In this document: positions 34,703 to 43,294 of the stretch, piece after piece
Position numbering within the stretch: position 1 is the stretch's first letter
Layout: every line of letters starts with the position of its first letter
Assembly (NCBI RefSeq): GCF_900156895.1
Contig: NZ_FTPD01000010.1
Span: 139,805-186,496 of the forward strand
DNA length: 46,692 nt
Origin: Mesorhizobium prunaredense
GTDB lineage: Bacteria > Pseudomonadota > Alphaproteobacteria > Rhizobiales > Rhizobiaceae
Direction: 5' to 3'
Notes under the pieces: generated by a model
The model's input: the letters and a program-made list of their open reading frames with translations, nothing else
What the model was told of the DNA's origin: nothing
Databases searched by the model: none
Position numbers and translations under genes: made by a program

Positions 34703-36262
34703 GTGCGTGATAAAACGCAGACAGAACCGCCCGAAGCAGAAGCGATCGACTCCCCCAACACCCGTGAGCCGCTTTATGCCCCACGCAAGAAGGTTTTCCC
34801 GAAGCGAATCTCGGGTAATTTCCGTCGCTTCAAATGGCTGGTGATGGCGATCACGCTGGCGATCTACTATCTGACGCCCTGGCTGCGCTGGGACCGAGGT
34901 CCGTTTGCACCGGACCAGGCCGTGCTGATCGATCTTGCCAACCGCCGCTTCTATTTCTTCTTCATCGAGATTTGGCCGCAGGAATTCTACTATGTGGCCG
35001 GCCTTCTCGTTATGGCCGGCATCGGCCTTTTCCTGATCACATCCACCGTTGGCAGAGCCTGGTGCGGCTATACCTGCCCGCAGACGGTATGGGTCGATCT
35101 GTTTCTAGTTGTAGAGCGTGCGATCGAGGGAGATCGCAATGCTCGCATAAAGCTCGACGCGGGATCCTGGACTGCGCGCAAGCTTGTGCTGCGTGTATCG
35201 AGACACGCCATCTGGCTGGCTATAGCGGCAGCGACCGGCGGCGCCTGGATCTTCTATTTCGCCGATGCGCCATCTCTGATTGACGAGCTCTTCGCTGGCA
35301 CCGCTGCGCCGGTCGCCTACATCACCATCGGCGTGCTGACGGCAACCACCTACACATTCGGTGGACTGATGCGCGAGCAGGTCTGCACCTACATGTGCCC
35401 GTGGCCGCGCATCCAGGCGGCCACGCTCGACGAGAATTCGCTCACTGTGACCTACAATGACTGGCGCGGGGAACCCCGTTCGCGCCATGCCAAGAAGGCT
35501 CTTGCCGCAGGGCAGCCGGTTGGAGACTGCGTTGATTGCAATGCATGTGTCGCGGTCTGTCCGATGGGGATCGACATCCGCGACGGCCAGCAGCTCGAAT
35601 GCATCACCTGCGCGCTCTGCATCGACGCCTGTGACGGCGTAATGAACAAACTCGGCAAGGACCGCGGGCTAATCTCGTATGCGACGCTGTCCGATTACAA
35701 CGCCAACATGGCGGCGGCGACCGCAGGCGGCGCTTGCTCGGTGAATCCGTCGCTGGTGCGGACAGACGGCAGCGCTTTCTCCAACAGGTTAGCCCATTTC
35801 CATGTCCGCAAGATCTTTCGACCGCGCACCTTCGTCTACATGAGTGCGTGGTCGGCGGTCGGTCTCGCCTTACTCTACTCGCTGCTGACGCGCGATCGGC
35901 TCGAGGTCAACGTTCTGCACGACCGCAATCCGCAGTTCGTCACGCTGTCCGATGGTTCGATCCGCAATGGTTACACCGTCAAGCTGCTCAACATGATCCC
36001 AGAGCCAAGAACGATTGTCGTCACCATGCAGGGCCTGGCGGATGCCGAGATGAGCGTCGTCGGGATCGACATGCCTGCGGATCGCTCCCTCTCCGTTCCG
36101 GTCGAACCGGACCGGCTGAAAATGCTGAAGATTTTCGTCCGCCAGCCGGCGGAACAGATCAATGCCCAAGCGCAGACGTTCAAGTTCCGGGTCGAGGACA
36201 AGGCGAGCCTCGAGTCGGACGAATACACGGCCACGTTCAACGCACCGGAGATCGTTAGATGA
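34703..36262 (+). CDS. fixG: FixG cbb3 assembly iron-sulfur protein
   Basis: Membrane ferredoxin-like protein of 519 aa (CcoG family), involved in copper handling for cbb3 oxidase assembly. It has several membrane helices, TCPQTVWVD after the first helices, MREQVCTYMCPWPRIQ, and two [4Fe-4S] motifs in CNACVAVCPMGIDIRD and CITCALCIDACDGVM. The C-terminal periplasmic domain is Ig-like. The GTG start at 34703 has ctggaga upstream. It overlaps fixH by 4 nt. Confidence 0.95.
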   Translation: MRDKTQTEPPEAEAIDSPNTREPLYAPRKKVFPKRISGNFRRFKWLVMAITLAIYYLTPWLRWDRGPFAPDQAVLIDLANRRFYFFFIEIWPQEFYYVAGLLVMAGIGLFLITSTVGRAWCGYTCPQTVWVDLFLVVERAIEGDRNARIKLDAGSWTARKLVLRVSRHAIWLAIAAATGGAWIFYFADAPSLIDELFAGTAAPVAYITIGVLTATTYTFGGLMREQVCTYMCPWPRIQAATLDENSLTVTYNDWRGEPRSRHAKKALAAGQPVGDCVDCNACVAVCPMGIDIRDGQQLECITCALCIDACDGVMNKLGKDRGLISYATLSDYNANMAAATAGGACSVNPSLVRTDGSAFSNRLAHFHVRKIFRPRTFVYMSAWSAVGLALLYSLLTRDRLEVNVLHDRNPQFVTLSDGSIRNGYTVKLLNMIPEPRTIVVTMQGLADAEMSVVGIDMPADRSLSVPVEPDRLKMLKIFVRQPAEQINAQAQTFKFRVEDKASLESDEYTATFNAPEIVR

Positions 36263-36756
36263 GCGTCAATGCACGAAGGCCCCCCGAATTCACCGGCAGG
36301 CATATGTTGCGTATCATCCTTAGCTTTTTCGGCGTGATCGTTGGTGTGAACCTGACCATGGCAACACTCGCCAGCACAAGCTGGACCGGTCTTGTCGTCG
36401 AAAATACTTATGTCGCGAGCCAGCAGTTCAACCGGATGGCCGAGGAAGGGCGCGCGCAGGCCGCACTCGGCTGGACCGGCAAACTGACCATCGCACGGGG
36501 CGAGGTCCGCTACGGCCTCAGCGATGCCGCCGGCAAAGCGGTCCAGTTGCACGGCGTCAGGCTCCTGTTCCGTCATCCCGCCTACGAGGCCGAGGACAAA
36601 GCCGTCATGCTTGCGCTCGCCGCGAGCCAGGAATTTGCCGCCCAGCATACGCCAAGGGACGGCGTCTGGATCGTCCAAGTCGACGCCGATGTTGGTCTCG
36701 CAGAACCCTATCGCGACGTCCGTCGAATTATAATTTCCCATGGAGCGCTACAATGA
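36259..36756 (+). CDS. fixH: FixH cbb3 assembly protein
   Basis: Protein of 165 aa with a short N-terminus (EFTGRHMLRIILSFFGVIVG), one membrane helix, then the motif VVENTYVASQQFNRMAEEGRAQ typical of FixH/CcoH, and a periplasmic domain. It helps assemble the cbb3 oxidase together with FixG, FixI and FixS. Both ends overlap neighbours by 4 nt (ATGA), so the four genes are tightly coupled. Confidence 0.94.
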   Translation: MSVNARRPPEFTGRHMLRIILSFFGVIVGVNLTMATLASTSWTGLVVENTYVASQQFNRMAEEGRAQAALGWTGKLTIARGEVRYGLSDAAGKAVQLHGVRLLFRHPAYEAEDKAVMLALAASQEFAAQHTPRDGVWIVQVDADVGLAEPYRDVRRIIISHGALQ

Positions 36757-39035
36757 GCTGTTGTGCACCGGGCGCCGAAACGGCGCTGGATCTGGAAAGC
36801 AGCATATCCGTCCTGCCATCAAGCCAGGAGGTCAGGCTGGCGAGCCGCTCGCTTGGCGGCGATCTGCACCAAACCGATCTCTCGGTCCCGACGGTGCATT
36901 GCGCAGCCTGCATCCAGAGTATCGAGAGGGCGCTTGGAAAACTCGATCGCGTCGAGGGTGTACGTGTCAACCTGTCGACGAAACGGGTTGCGATCCGGTG
37001 GCGCGGAAATGAGGTTCCACCGTTTGTCGCCGCGCTTGGACGGCTGGGATACGAAGCGCATTTGTTCGAGCCCGAGACAGGGGAGAAGGACAAGACGCTA
37101 TCGGAGCTGATCCGGGCCGTGGGGGTTGCCGGCTTTGCAGCGGGCAACATCATGCTGCTTTCAATGTCGGTCTGGTCCGGCGCTGAAGGTGCGACCCGCG
37201 ACCTGTTCCACTGGGTCTCGGCACTGATCGCCATCCCCGCGCTCGCCTTCGCTGGTGGCATCTACTTCCGCTCGGCATGGAACGCATTGCGTCACGGCCG
37301 CATGAACATGGATGTGCCGATTGCGGTTGGTGTCTCGCTCGCCTACGCGATGAGCCTTTACGAAACCATCAACCATGGCGACCACGCTTACTTCGATGCA
37401 TCGGTATCGCTGCTGTTCTTCCTGCTGATCGGCCGCACGCTTGATCACGTGATGCGCGAGCGTGCCCGGACCGCGGTGAACGGTCTGTCACGGCTGGCGG
37501 CGCGCGGCGCCATAGTATTGCGCGACGATGGCACGCGCGACTACCGGCCGGTTGGCGAGATCGAACCAGGCATGCAGTTGCTGATCGCTGCCGGCGAACG
37601 GATTCCCGTCGACGGCAAGGTCATTCGAGGCTCTTCGGATCTCGACTGTTCACTGGTTTCCGGTGAGAGCACACCCAGAACAGTGGCGACAGGAGAAACC
37701 GTGCAGGCCGGCACGCACAATCTCACCGGCCCACTGACGGTCGAGGCGACAGCCGCCGCAAAAGACTCCTTCCTGGCCGAAATGGTCCGGCTGATGGAAG
37801 CCGCCGAGGGCGGTCGCGCGCATTATCGCAGGATCGCCGACCGCGTTTCAGCGCTCTATGCTCCAGTGGTTCATCTGACCGCCTTCCTGTCGTTCCTTGG
37901 CTGGATGGCGGCGACCGGCGATTGGCACCGGGCAGTAACAAACGCAATCGCCGTTCTCATCATCACCTGCCCATGTGCGCTCGGTCTCGCCGTGCCGATC
38001 GTGCAGGTGGTCGCTGCGAAGCGTCTGTTCGAAAGCGGTGTCATGGTCAAGGATGGTTCGGCCATGGAGCGCCTGGCGGCGATCGACACGGCCGTGTTCG
38101 ACAAGACAGGAACGCTTACGCTCGGACAGCCTCGGCTCGTCAATGCGTCGTCAGTCGATCCGGCCATGCTGGCAATCGCTGCCGAGATGGCCGCGCACTC
38201 CCGTCACCCGCATTCAAACGCCATTGCCACCTTTGCCGGTTTCGCCGGTCAGCCAAAGCTCGAAGCTGTCAGCGAACACCCCGGATTCGGCATCGAAGCC
38301 ACCGCGAGGGGAAGCACCTGGCGACTGGGGCGGCGCGGTTGGGCTGGATGGAAGGCCCGAACCGGTGGCGAAAGCAGATACGGCGGAACGGTTCTGACCA
38401 AAGACGGGATCATCGTGGCGTCCTTTGTCTTCAAGGACGCGCTGCGTCCGGACGCCAGGGCGGCCATCGAGCAATTGAACAACGCCCGAGTTTCCGTGGA
38501 AATGCTGTCGGGCGATACCGGGGCTGCCTGCGGCGAGGTCGCGACAACGTTGGGGATACATCACTTTGTTCCGGCGCTGCTTCCTTCGGGCAAGGTCAAG
38601 TATATTGAAAGCCTGGCGAAGGACGGCCACAAGGTGCTCATGGTTGGCGACGGCCTCAACGACACCCCTGCGCTGGGCGCGGCACATGTCTCGATCGCTC
38701 CAGCCACGGCGGCCGATGTCGGCCGCAAAGCTGCGGATTTCGTTTTCCTGCACGAAAGCCTTTCGGCCGTCTCCCTTGCCCTCGACGTTTCGCGAAAGGC
38801 CGGACAACTGATCCGGCAAAACATCGCCATCGCGATTGTCTACAACGCCATTGCCGTCCCGATCGCCATTTTGGGGCAGGTAACACCATTGATTGCGGCA
38901 ATCGCGATGTCGGCCTCATCACTGCTTGTCATTGGCAATGCGTCAAGGCTGCAAGGTTTTGTGCCAGACGTGACAAGGAGAACTGCTCCGCCTGATAGCC
39001 GCTCCCACACCGGCACATTGACGCAACCCTCATGA
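36753..39035 (+). CDS. fixI: FixI copper-transporting P-type ATPase
   Basis: P1B-type ATPase of 760 aa that exports copper for the cbb3 oxidase active site. An N-terminal heavy-metal domain has Cys50 and Cys53 in VPTVHCAACIQSIERAL. The transmembrane CPC motif is Cys406-Pro-Cys408, and the phosphorylated Asp450 is in DKTGTLTLG. The actuator loop has SGEST, the nucleotide domain has HPHSNAIA and the hinge MVGDGLNDTPALG. All catalytic parts are present. It overlaps fixH and fixS by 4 nt each. Confidence 0.95.
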   Translation: MSCCAPGAETALDLESSISVLPSSQEVRLASRSLGGDLHQTDLSVPTVHCAACIQSIERALGKLDRVEGVRVNLSTKRVAIRWRGNEVPPFVAALGRLGYEAHLFEPETGEKDKTLSELIRAVGVAGFAAGNIMLLSMSVWSGAEGATRDLFHWVSALIAIPALAFAGGIYFRSAWNALRHGRMNMDVPIAVGVSLAYAMSLYETINHGDHAYFDASVSLLFFLLIGRTLDHVMRERARTAVNGLSRLAARGAIVLRDDGTRDYRPVGEIEPGMQLLIAAGERIPVDGKVIRGSSDLDCSLVSGESTPRTVATGETVQAGTHNLTGPLTVEATAAAKDSFLAEMVRLMEAAEGGRAHYRRIADRVSALYAPVVHLTAFLSFLGWMAATGDWHRAVTNAIAVLIITCPCALGLAVPIVQVVAAKRLFESGVMVKDGSAMERLAAIDTAVFDKTGTLTLGQPRLVNASSVDPAMLAIAAEMAAHSRHPHSNAIATFAGFAGQPKLEAVSEHPGFGIEATARGSTWRLGRRGWAGWKARTGGESRYGGTVLTKDGIIVASFVFKDALRPDARAAIEQLNNARVSVEMLSGDTGAACGEVATTLGIHHFVPALLPSGKVKYIESLAKDGHKVLMVGDGLNDTPALGAAHVSIAPATAADVGRKAADFVFLHESLSAVSLALDVSRKAGQLIRQNIAIAIVYNAIAVPIAILGQVTPLIAAIAMSASSLLVIGNASRLQGFVPDVTRRTAPPDSRSHTGTLTQPS

Positions 39036-39187
39036 CAATCCTGGTCTATCTCATACCGGTGGCTCTGTTGTTGGGCGGGCTTGGACTGTCTGGCTTCCTG
39101 TGGGCCTTGAGGAGTGGTCAATACGAGGATCTCGACGGAGCCGCCGAGCGTATCCTCATTGACCGGGACGAGAGGCCGGAACGCTGA
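39032..39187 (+). CDS. fixS: FixS cbb3 maturation protein
   Basis: Short membrane protein of 51 aa, too small for many gene callers: MTILVYLIPVALLLGGLGLS, GFLWALRSGQYEDLDGAAE, RILIDRDERPER. One membrane helix followed by W-x-x-x-GQ-Y-DL, the hallmark of FixS/CcoS. It overlaps the fixI stop (ATGA) and closes the operon. Confidence 0.93.
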   Translation: MTILVYLIPVALLLGGLGLSGFLWALRSGQYEDLDGAAERILIDRDERPER

Positions 39188-39402
39188 TTCCGTCACTCGA
39201 GGGCCTGCGTCGCCCGCGATGCAAGCGGCTGATGCCACGAAGTACCTCCCACGGCCGGACGAGCGCTGGCGATGTACGTGTTCCAAGTGCAACGGAGCGG
39301 ATAGACCGGCGGCGCGGGTTTGTCGTGTCTGGCTGACCCAGATCAGTGCTGTCTCCTCATCGCCCTGATTTCAATGGACGAGTCTTTTCAAGGGGAGAAC
39401 GC

Positions 39403-39525
39403 ATGTCTAGCCGGACGGAAGCTGAGCGGCATCAGGTGCTGGCCGTGTTCGCCGGGGGCGCCGGCATTGTCGAAGCCGTGAGCAGGCCGGCGCACGTCAT
39501 TGCAGGAGCCGATGCGTTCGAATGA
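39403..39525 (+). CDS. Short leader-like ORF before the GH127 gene
   Basis: Frame of 40 codons, MSSRTEAERHQVLAVFAGGA to ADAFE, with ggggag 6 nt before the ATG. Its stop overlaps the GH127 start (ATGA). It could be a leader peptide or the tail of a lost gene; no family recognised. The 215 bp between fixS and it hold nothing I can assign. Confidence 0.4.
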   Translation: MSSRTEAERHQVLAVFAGGAGIVEAVSRPAHVIAGADAFE

Positions 39526-41423
39526 GCGAGTTCAAGCCAGTTCGGTTCGTTGATGTCGCGCTGGAGGGGCAATTCTGGCGCGAGCGGCTGGAGACGGTGC
39601 TGACACGGACCATCCCCAGCCAGCACGTCCAGCTTGGCAAGCAAGGTGTATTGCTGTCCCTCACACTGCCGAACCAGTCGCTGCCACTGAGCGTCCCAGG
39701 CAACGAGCACGATTCCGGGCAGGTGCTCTGGGATTCCGACGCCGGCAAGTGGATAGAAGCAGCATCCTACGCGCTGTCACACAGGCGTGATCCCGACATC
39801 GAGGCATGGATCGAAAACATTGTCGATGATCTCGAAAAGGCGCAGGCTCCCGACGGTTATCTGAACTGCTGGTACCTGCAGCGCGAGCCCGACAAGCGCT
39901 GGACCAACCTGCGCGACAATCACGAACTCTACAATCTTGGACATCTGCTCGAGGGCGGGATCGCCTACTTCCTCGCGACGGGCCGGCGCCGGCTCCTGGA
40001 CATCCTTGAGCGGTATGTTGACCATGTGTGCAAGACATTCGGCCCGAACCCCGGCCAGAAGCGCGGCTATTGCGGCCATCAGGAAATCGAGCTGGCCCTC
40101 GTTAAGCTCTATCGCTTGACTGGAGACAGAATGCATCTCGACCTCGCGGCCTATTTCATGAATGAGCGCGGGCGTCAGCCGCACTACTTCGATCAGGAAG
40201 CGGTCGCGCGCGGGGAGAACCCCAGGGATTTCAGGGCGAAAAGATATGAGTACAACCAGTCGCACAGGCCGGTGCGCGAGCAAACTAAGGTGGTCGGACA
40301 TGCGGTCCGAGCGATGTACATGCTTTCTGCCATGGCCGACCTCGCGGCGGAACTGAATGACGACAGCCTCAAGAAAGCATGCGAGGTGCTCTGGGCCGAC
40401 GTCATCTCCTCGAAAATCTACATCACGTCCGGCTTGGGTGCGGCTGCCGCGAATGAAGGCTTTACTAAGGATCACGACCTGCCGAACGATACGGCGTATG
40501 CGGAGACCTGCGCCTCGGTAGGCCTGATCTTCTGGGCACATCGCATGCTACATCTCGAACTCGACGGCCGATACGCCGACGTTCTGGAACAGGCGTTGTT
40601 CAACGGCGCGCTGACCGGCCTTTCGCGCGATGGCGAGCGCTATTTCTACTCCAATCCGCTCGAGAGCGATGGGCGACGCAGCAGATGGGCCTGGCACTCA
40701 TGCCCATGCTGCACGATGAATTCGTCTCGTCTGATTGCTTCGATCGGAGGCTATTTCGTCTCGGCCAGTGAAAACGCAATCGCCTTCCATCTCTACGGCG
40801 GCGTTTCGACGAACATCCAACTCGCTACGGGCAATGTGTTCCTGCGGGAAACCAGCGCCTATCCATTTTTCGGCTCGATCAGGATCGAGGTCAGCCCTGA
40901 CGCGCCGGCCGAGTTCACTATCAACCTCCGCATTCCCGGTTGGGCTCATGAAGCCGAAGCTTCGGTCGGGGGATGTGCAGTCGACGTGACGGCATGCACC
41001 AGAAATGGCTATCTTGCGATCTCGCGGCTATGGAATGCCGGAGACACCATCGCCCTTGAGCTACCGATTTCTCCCGAGCGCATCTATGCTCATCCCTCGG
41101 TCAAGCAGGACATCGGCCGGGTGGCGCTCAAGCGCGGGCCGTTGGTTTATTGCGTTGAAGAGGTCGACAATCCCGGGGGGGCGGTGCAGCAGCTCAAACT
41201 GCCGCGAGACGCCAGGATCGAAACGGTGGAACGGGGCGATCTCTTCGATGGCGTGGTCACGCTGACCGCCTCCGCAGAGCGTATCGAAGACCAAGAGTGG
41301 GGAGACAGCCTATACAGGAATGCGCCCCCGATCGTTTCGGGCTGCCGGCTAACCGCTCTGCCATATTATCTCTGGAACAATCGGGCGAAAGGCTCGATGC
41401 AAGTGTGGCTGCTGGAAAGCTGA
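39522..41423 (+). CDS. GH127-family glycosidase (beta-L-arabinofuranosidase type)
   Basis: Protein of 633 aa of the former DUF1680 group. The characterised member HypBA1 removes beta-L-arabinofuranose using a Cys nucleophile held by zinc. The matching residues are visible: Glu328 and Cys330 in YAETCASVG and the cluster Cys394, Cys396, Cys397 in HSCPCCTMNSSRL. Other family blocks are WIENIVDDLEKAQAPDGYLN, ELYNLGHLLEGGIAYF and RLYGG-like HLYGGVSTNIQL. No signal peptide is seen, so it would act on imported sugars, for example from plant hydroxyproline-rich glycoproteins. It directly follows the fix cluster and is translationally coupled to a short ORF. The substrate is inferred from the family only. 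Confidence 0.9.
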   Translation: MSEFKPVRFVDVALEGQFWRERLETVLTRTIPSQHVQLGKQGVLLSLTLPNQSLPLSVPGNEHDSGQVLWDSDAGKWIEAASYALSHRRDPDIEAWIENIVDDLEKAQAPDGYLNCWYLQREPDKRWTNLRDNHELYNLGHLLEGGIAYFLATGRRRLLDILERYVDHVCKTFGPNPGQKRGYCGHQEIELALVKLYRLTGDRMHLDLAAYFMNERGRQPHYFDQEAVARGENPRDFRAKRYEYNQSHRPVREQTKVVGHAVRAMYMLSAMADLAAELNDDSLKKACEVLWADVISSKIYITSGLGAAAANEGFTKDHDLPNDTAYAETCASVGLIFWAHRMLHLELDGRYADVLEQALFNGALTGLSRDGERYFYSNPLESDGRRSRWAWHSCPCCTMNSSRLIASIGGYFVSASENAIAFHLYGGVSTNIQLATGNVFLRETSAYPFFGSIRIEVSPDAPAEFTINLRIPGWAHEAEASVGGCAVDVTACTRNGYLAISRLWNAGDTIALELPISPERIYAHPSVKQDIGRVALKRGPLVYCVEEVDNPGGAVQQLKLPRDARIETVERGDLFDGVVTLTASAERIEDQEWGDSLYRNAPPIVSGCRLTALPYYLWNNRAKGSMQVWLLES

Positions 41424-41463
41424 ATTCAGCGCTGTCGCCGTATGGGAGGCCACTTCTCAACCA

Positions 41464-41856
41464 ATGAATGCCGACAACATGCAGTCATCAGAAGCCTCAG
41501 ATAATATTCTCATTCGTCCAGCGGGCTGTCCACCGGTCCGTGCTCTGGTTGACGAGTTCCACGACCTGATTGGAACCGACCCTGCATACAGGGGGACAAG
41601 GGCGCCGCGTCGGTCAAAAACTGCCGACGTGACAATCTCGCTTGCTGGCTGGGTATGTGCTTGGCTGCGCGGACGCGAGCGCTGGTCCGATCACCCGCGT
41701 ACGAGTTTGAGGCGATTTCCTGCTTCGTTGCTGATACATGCGGATTTTCCCGCCCTGCGCCTTGAGGCGATACGGCGGGCATTGGAACGCAGCGCACGAC
41801 AGGAGGCTGAACTCAACCAGCGTCTCACGAGGATAGCCGCCGCGATGGCACGCTGA
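41464..41856 (+). CDS. Hypothetical protein upstream of UbiM-like gene
   Basis: Protein of 130 aa, start MNADNMQSSEASDNILIRPA, then VRALVDEFHDLIGTDPAYRG, a central part with LAGWVCAWLRGRERW, and a helical end (LRLEAIRRALERSARQEAEL). It has no signal peptide or clear membrane helix. Its TGA shares one base with the ATG of the next gene, so both are likely translated together. I do not recognise a family; a helper role for the hydroxylase is possible but unproven. Confidence 0.65.
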   Translation: MNADNMQSSEASDNILIRPAGCPPVRALVDEFHDLIGTDPAYRGTRAPRRSKTADVTISLAGWVCAWLRGRERWSDHPRTSLRRFPASLLIHADFPALRLEAIRRALERSARQEAELNQRLTRIAAAMAR

Positions 41857-43037
41857 TGGGCGGCGCTGATGACAGATTCGATATCGTTGTTGTCGGAGCC
41901 GGGCCGGTCGGCCTTTCCTTCGCCGCATCACTCGCTCAAAGCCAACTCAAGGTCGCAGTTGTCGAACAGAACTCAATCGATACTCTCGCCAATCCGCCTT
42001 TTGACGGTCGGGAAATCGCGCTGACCCACGCCTCGATCAGAATCCTTCGCGAGATCGGCGCCTGGGATGCCATCCCCGCTTCGGACAAATCACCGCTTCA
42101 CGGCGCCCGCGTGCTCAACGGTTCGAGCCCTTTCGCTCTGCGTTTCGATCCTCCCAGCGGGTCTGGAGAACCCCTCGGAGTTTTGGTCCCAAATTGCCGA
42201 ATTCGCGACGCGCTGTTCAAGACCATCCACTTGCAGAATCACGCGCGGCTGCTGTGCGGCCACTCGGTCGTAGATGCAACAACCAGCCAGACAGGAGCAG
42301 TCGTAACGCTGTCTGATGGCGTGCAGTTGAACGCTAGCCTTGTGGTTGCCGCCGATTCACGTCTGTCGGCCACTCGTGATCTGCTCGGCATAGGCGCCGA
42401 TATCAATCGGCTTGGCTACTCCATGCTAATATGCCGGGTACGGCATGAGCGCGCCCACCACCAGGTGGCAATCGAATGGTTCGATCACCATCAGACGATA
42501 GCGATGTTGCCCCTGGCGGAGGGCGTGTCGTCGCTGCTGCTCACCCTGCGCTCAAACGAGGCCGATAGACTGCTTGCCTTCAGCGACCATTTGTTTCTGG
42601 GGGAATTGACGAACCGGTGTCGAGGGCGCCTTGGAAAAATGACCTTGGCAAGCAAGCGCCATACCTATCCGCTGGTCACGACTTGGGCGCACAAATTCCG
42701 AGCTCCCAGCGCCGCACTCATCGGCGACGCTGCCGTCGGCATGCACCCGGTAACTGCGCATGGTTTCAACATCGGTATCAGCAGCCAGAAGCAACTCGCC
42801 TATGGAATCCTAGCAGCATGTCGCGACGGTCGCGAGATTGCCGATCCCGACATGCTGCACGGATACGAAAGGTGGCTTCGCCTGTCAGCGGCGCCGCTCT
42901 TCCATGGCACGAACATTGTCGTCGGACTCTACTCAAGCGAGCACCCGGCGGCACGGCTTGCAAGACATGTGGGGCTTCGGTTCGCCCAACATGTTCCCTT
43001 TATGCGGCATGGCATTTCGGCCATGCTTAGGCGATGA
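41856..43037 (+). CDS. ubiM: FAD-dependent hydroxylase, UbiH/UbiM-like
   Basis: Flavoprotein monooxygenase of 393 aa of the UbiH/COQ6 group, which hydroxylates the ubiquinone ring using oxygen. It has the N-terminal dinucleotide site FDIVVVGAGPVGLSFAASLA, the region DGREIALTHASIRILREIGAW, the central DG-type NADH/FAD stretch and the GD motif ALIGDAAVGMHPVTAHGFNIG. UbiM is a subgroup of these in several proteobacteria; I use it as the best guess because the gene is close to that group in look and because it is near the cbb3 genes. UbiH or UbiF-like activity is equally possible. It overlaps the preceding hypothetical gene by 1 nt. Confidence 0.75.
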   Translation: MGGADDRFDIVVVGAGPVGLSFAASLAQSQLKVAVVEQNSIDTLANPPFDGREIALTHASIRILREIGAWDAIPASDKSPLHGARVLNGSSPFALRFDPPSGSGEPLGVLVPNCRIRDALFKTIHLQNHARLLCGHSVVDATTSQTGAVVTLSDGVQLNASLVVAADSRLSATRDLLGIGADINRLGYSMLICRVRHERAHHQVAIEWFDHHQTIAMLPLAEGVSSLLLTLRSNEADRLLAFSDHLFLGELTNRCRGRLGKMTLASKRHTYPLVTTWAHKFRAPSAALIGDAAVGMHPVTAHGFNIGISSQKQLAYGILAACRDGREIADPDMLHGYERWLRLSAAPLFHGTNIVVGLYSSEHPAARLARHVGLRFAQHVPFMRHGISAMLRR

Positions 43038-43294
43038 AACCGTACCAGCAGCTTTGGACCTTGCGCGATGAAAGAGGGCCTCATTCGCGGGAGTAATCGC
43101 TGCCCCTGCACGCAGAGGCGGCAGCTTCCCGCGGCAGGCCCTAAATGTCGCCCCGAAGAGGTATTGTCTCAGCGCTTTATTTGGCTGATCAGCCCAAGGG
43201 CTGATGTCGCACTGAATAGTTAACCCCTCCTTTAGTAGGCTTGCATAGACATGTGCTGCGTACAAGCAGGAGATGCAACCTGACCCGTCCGAAC

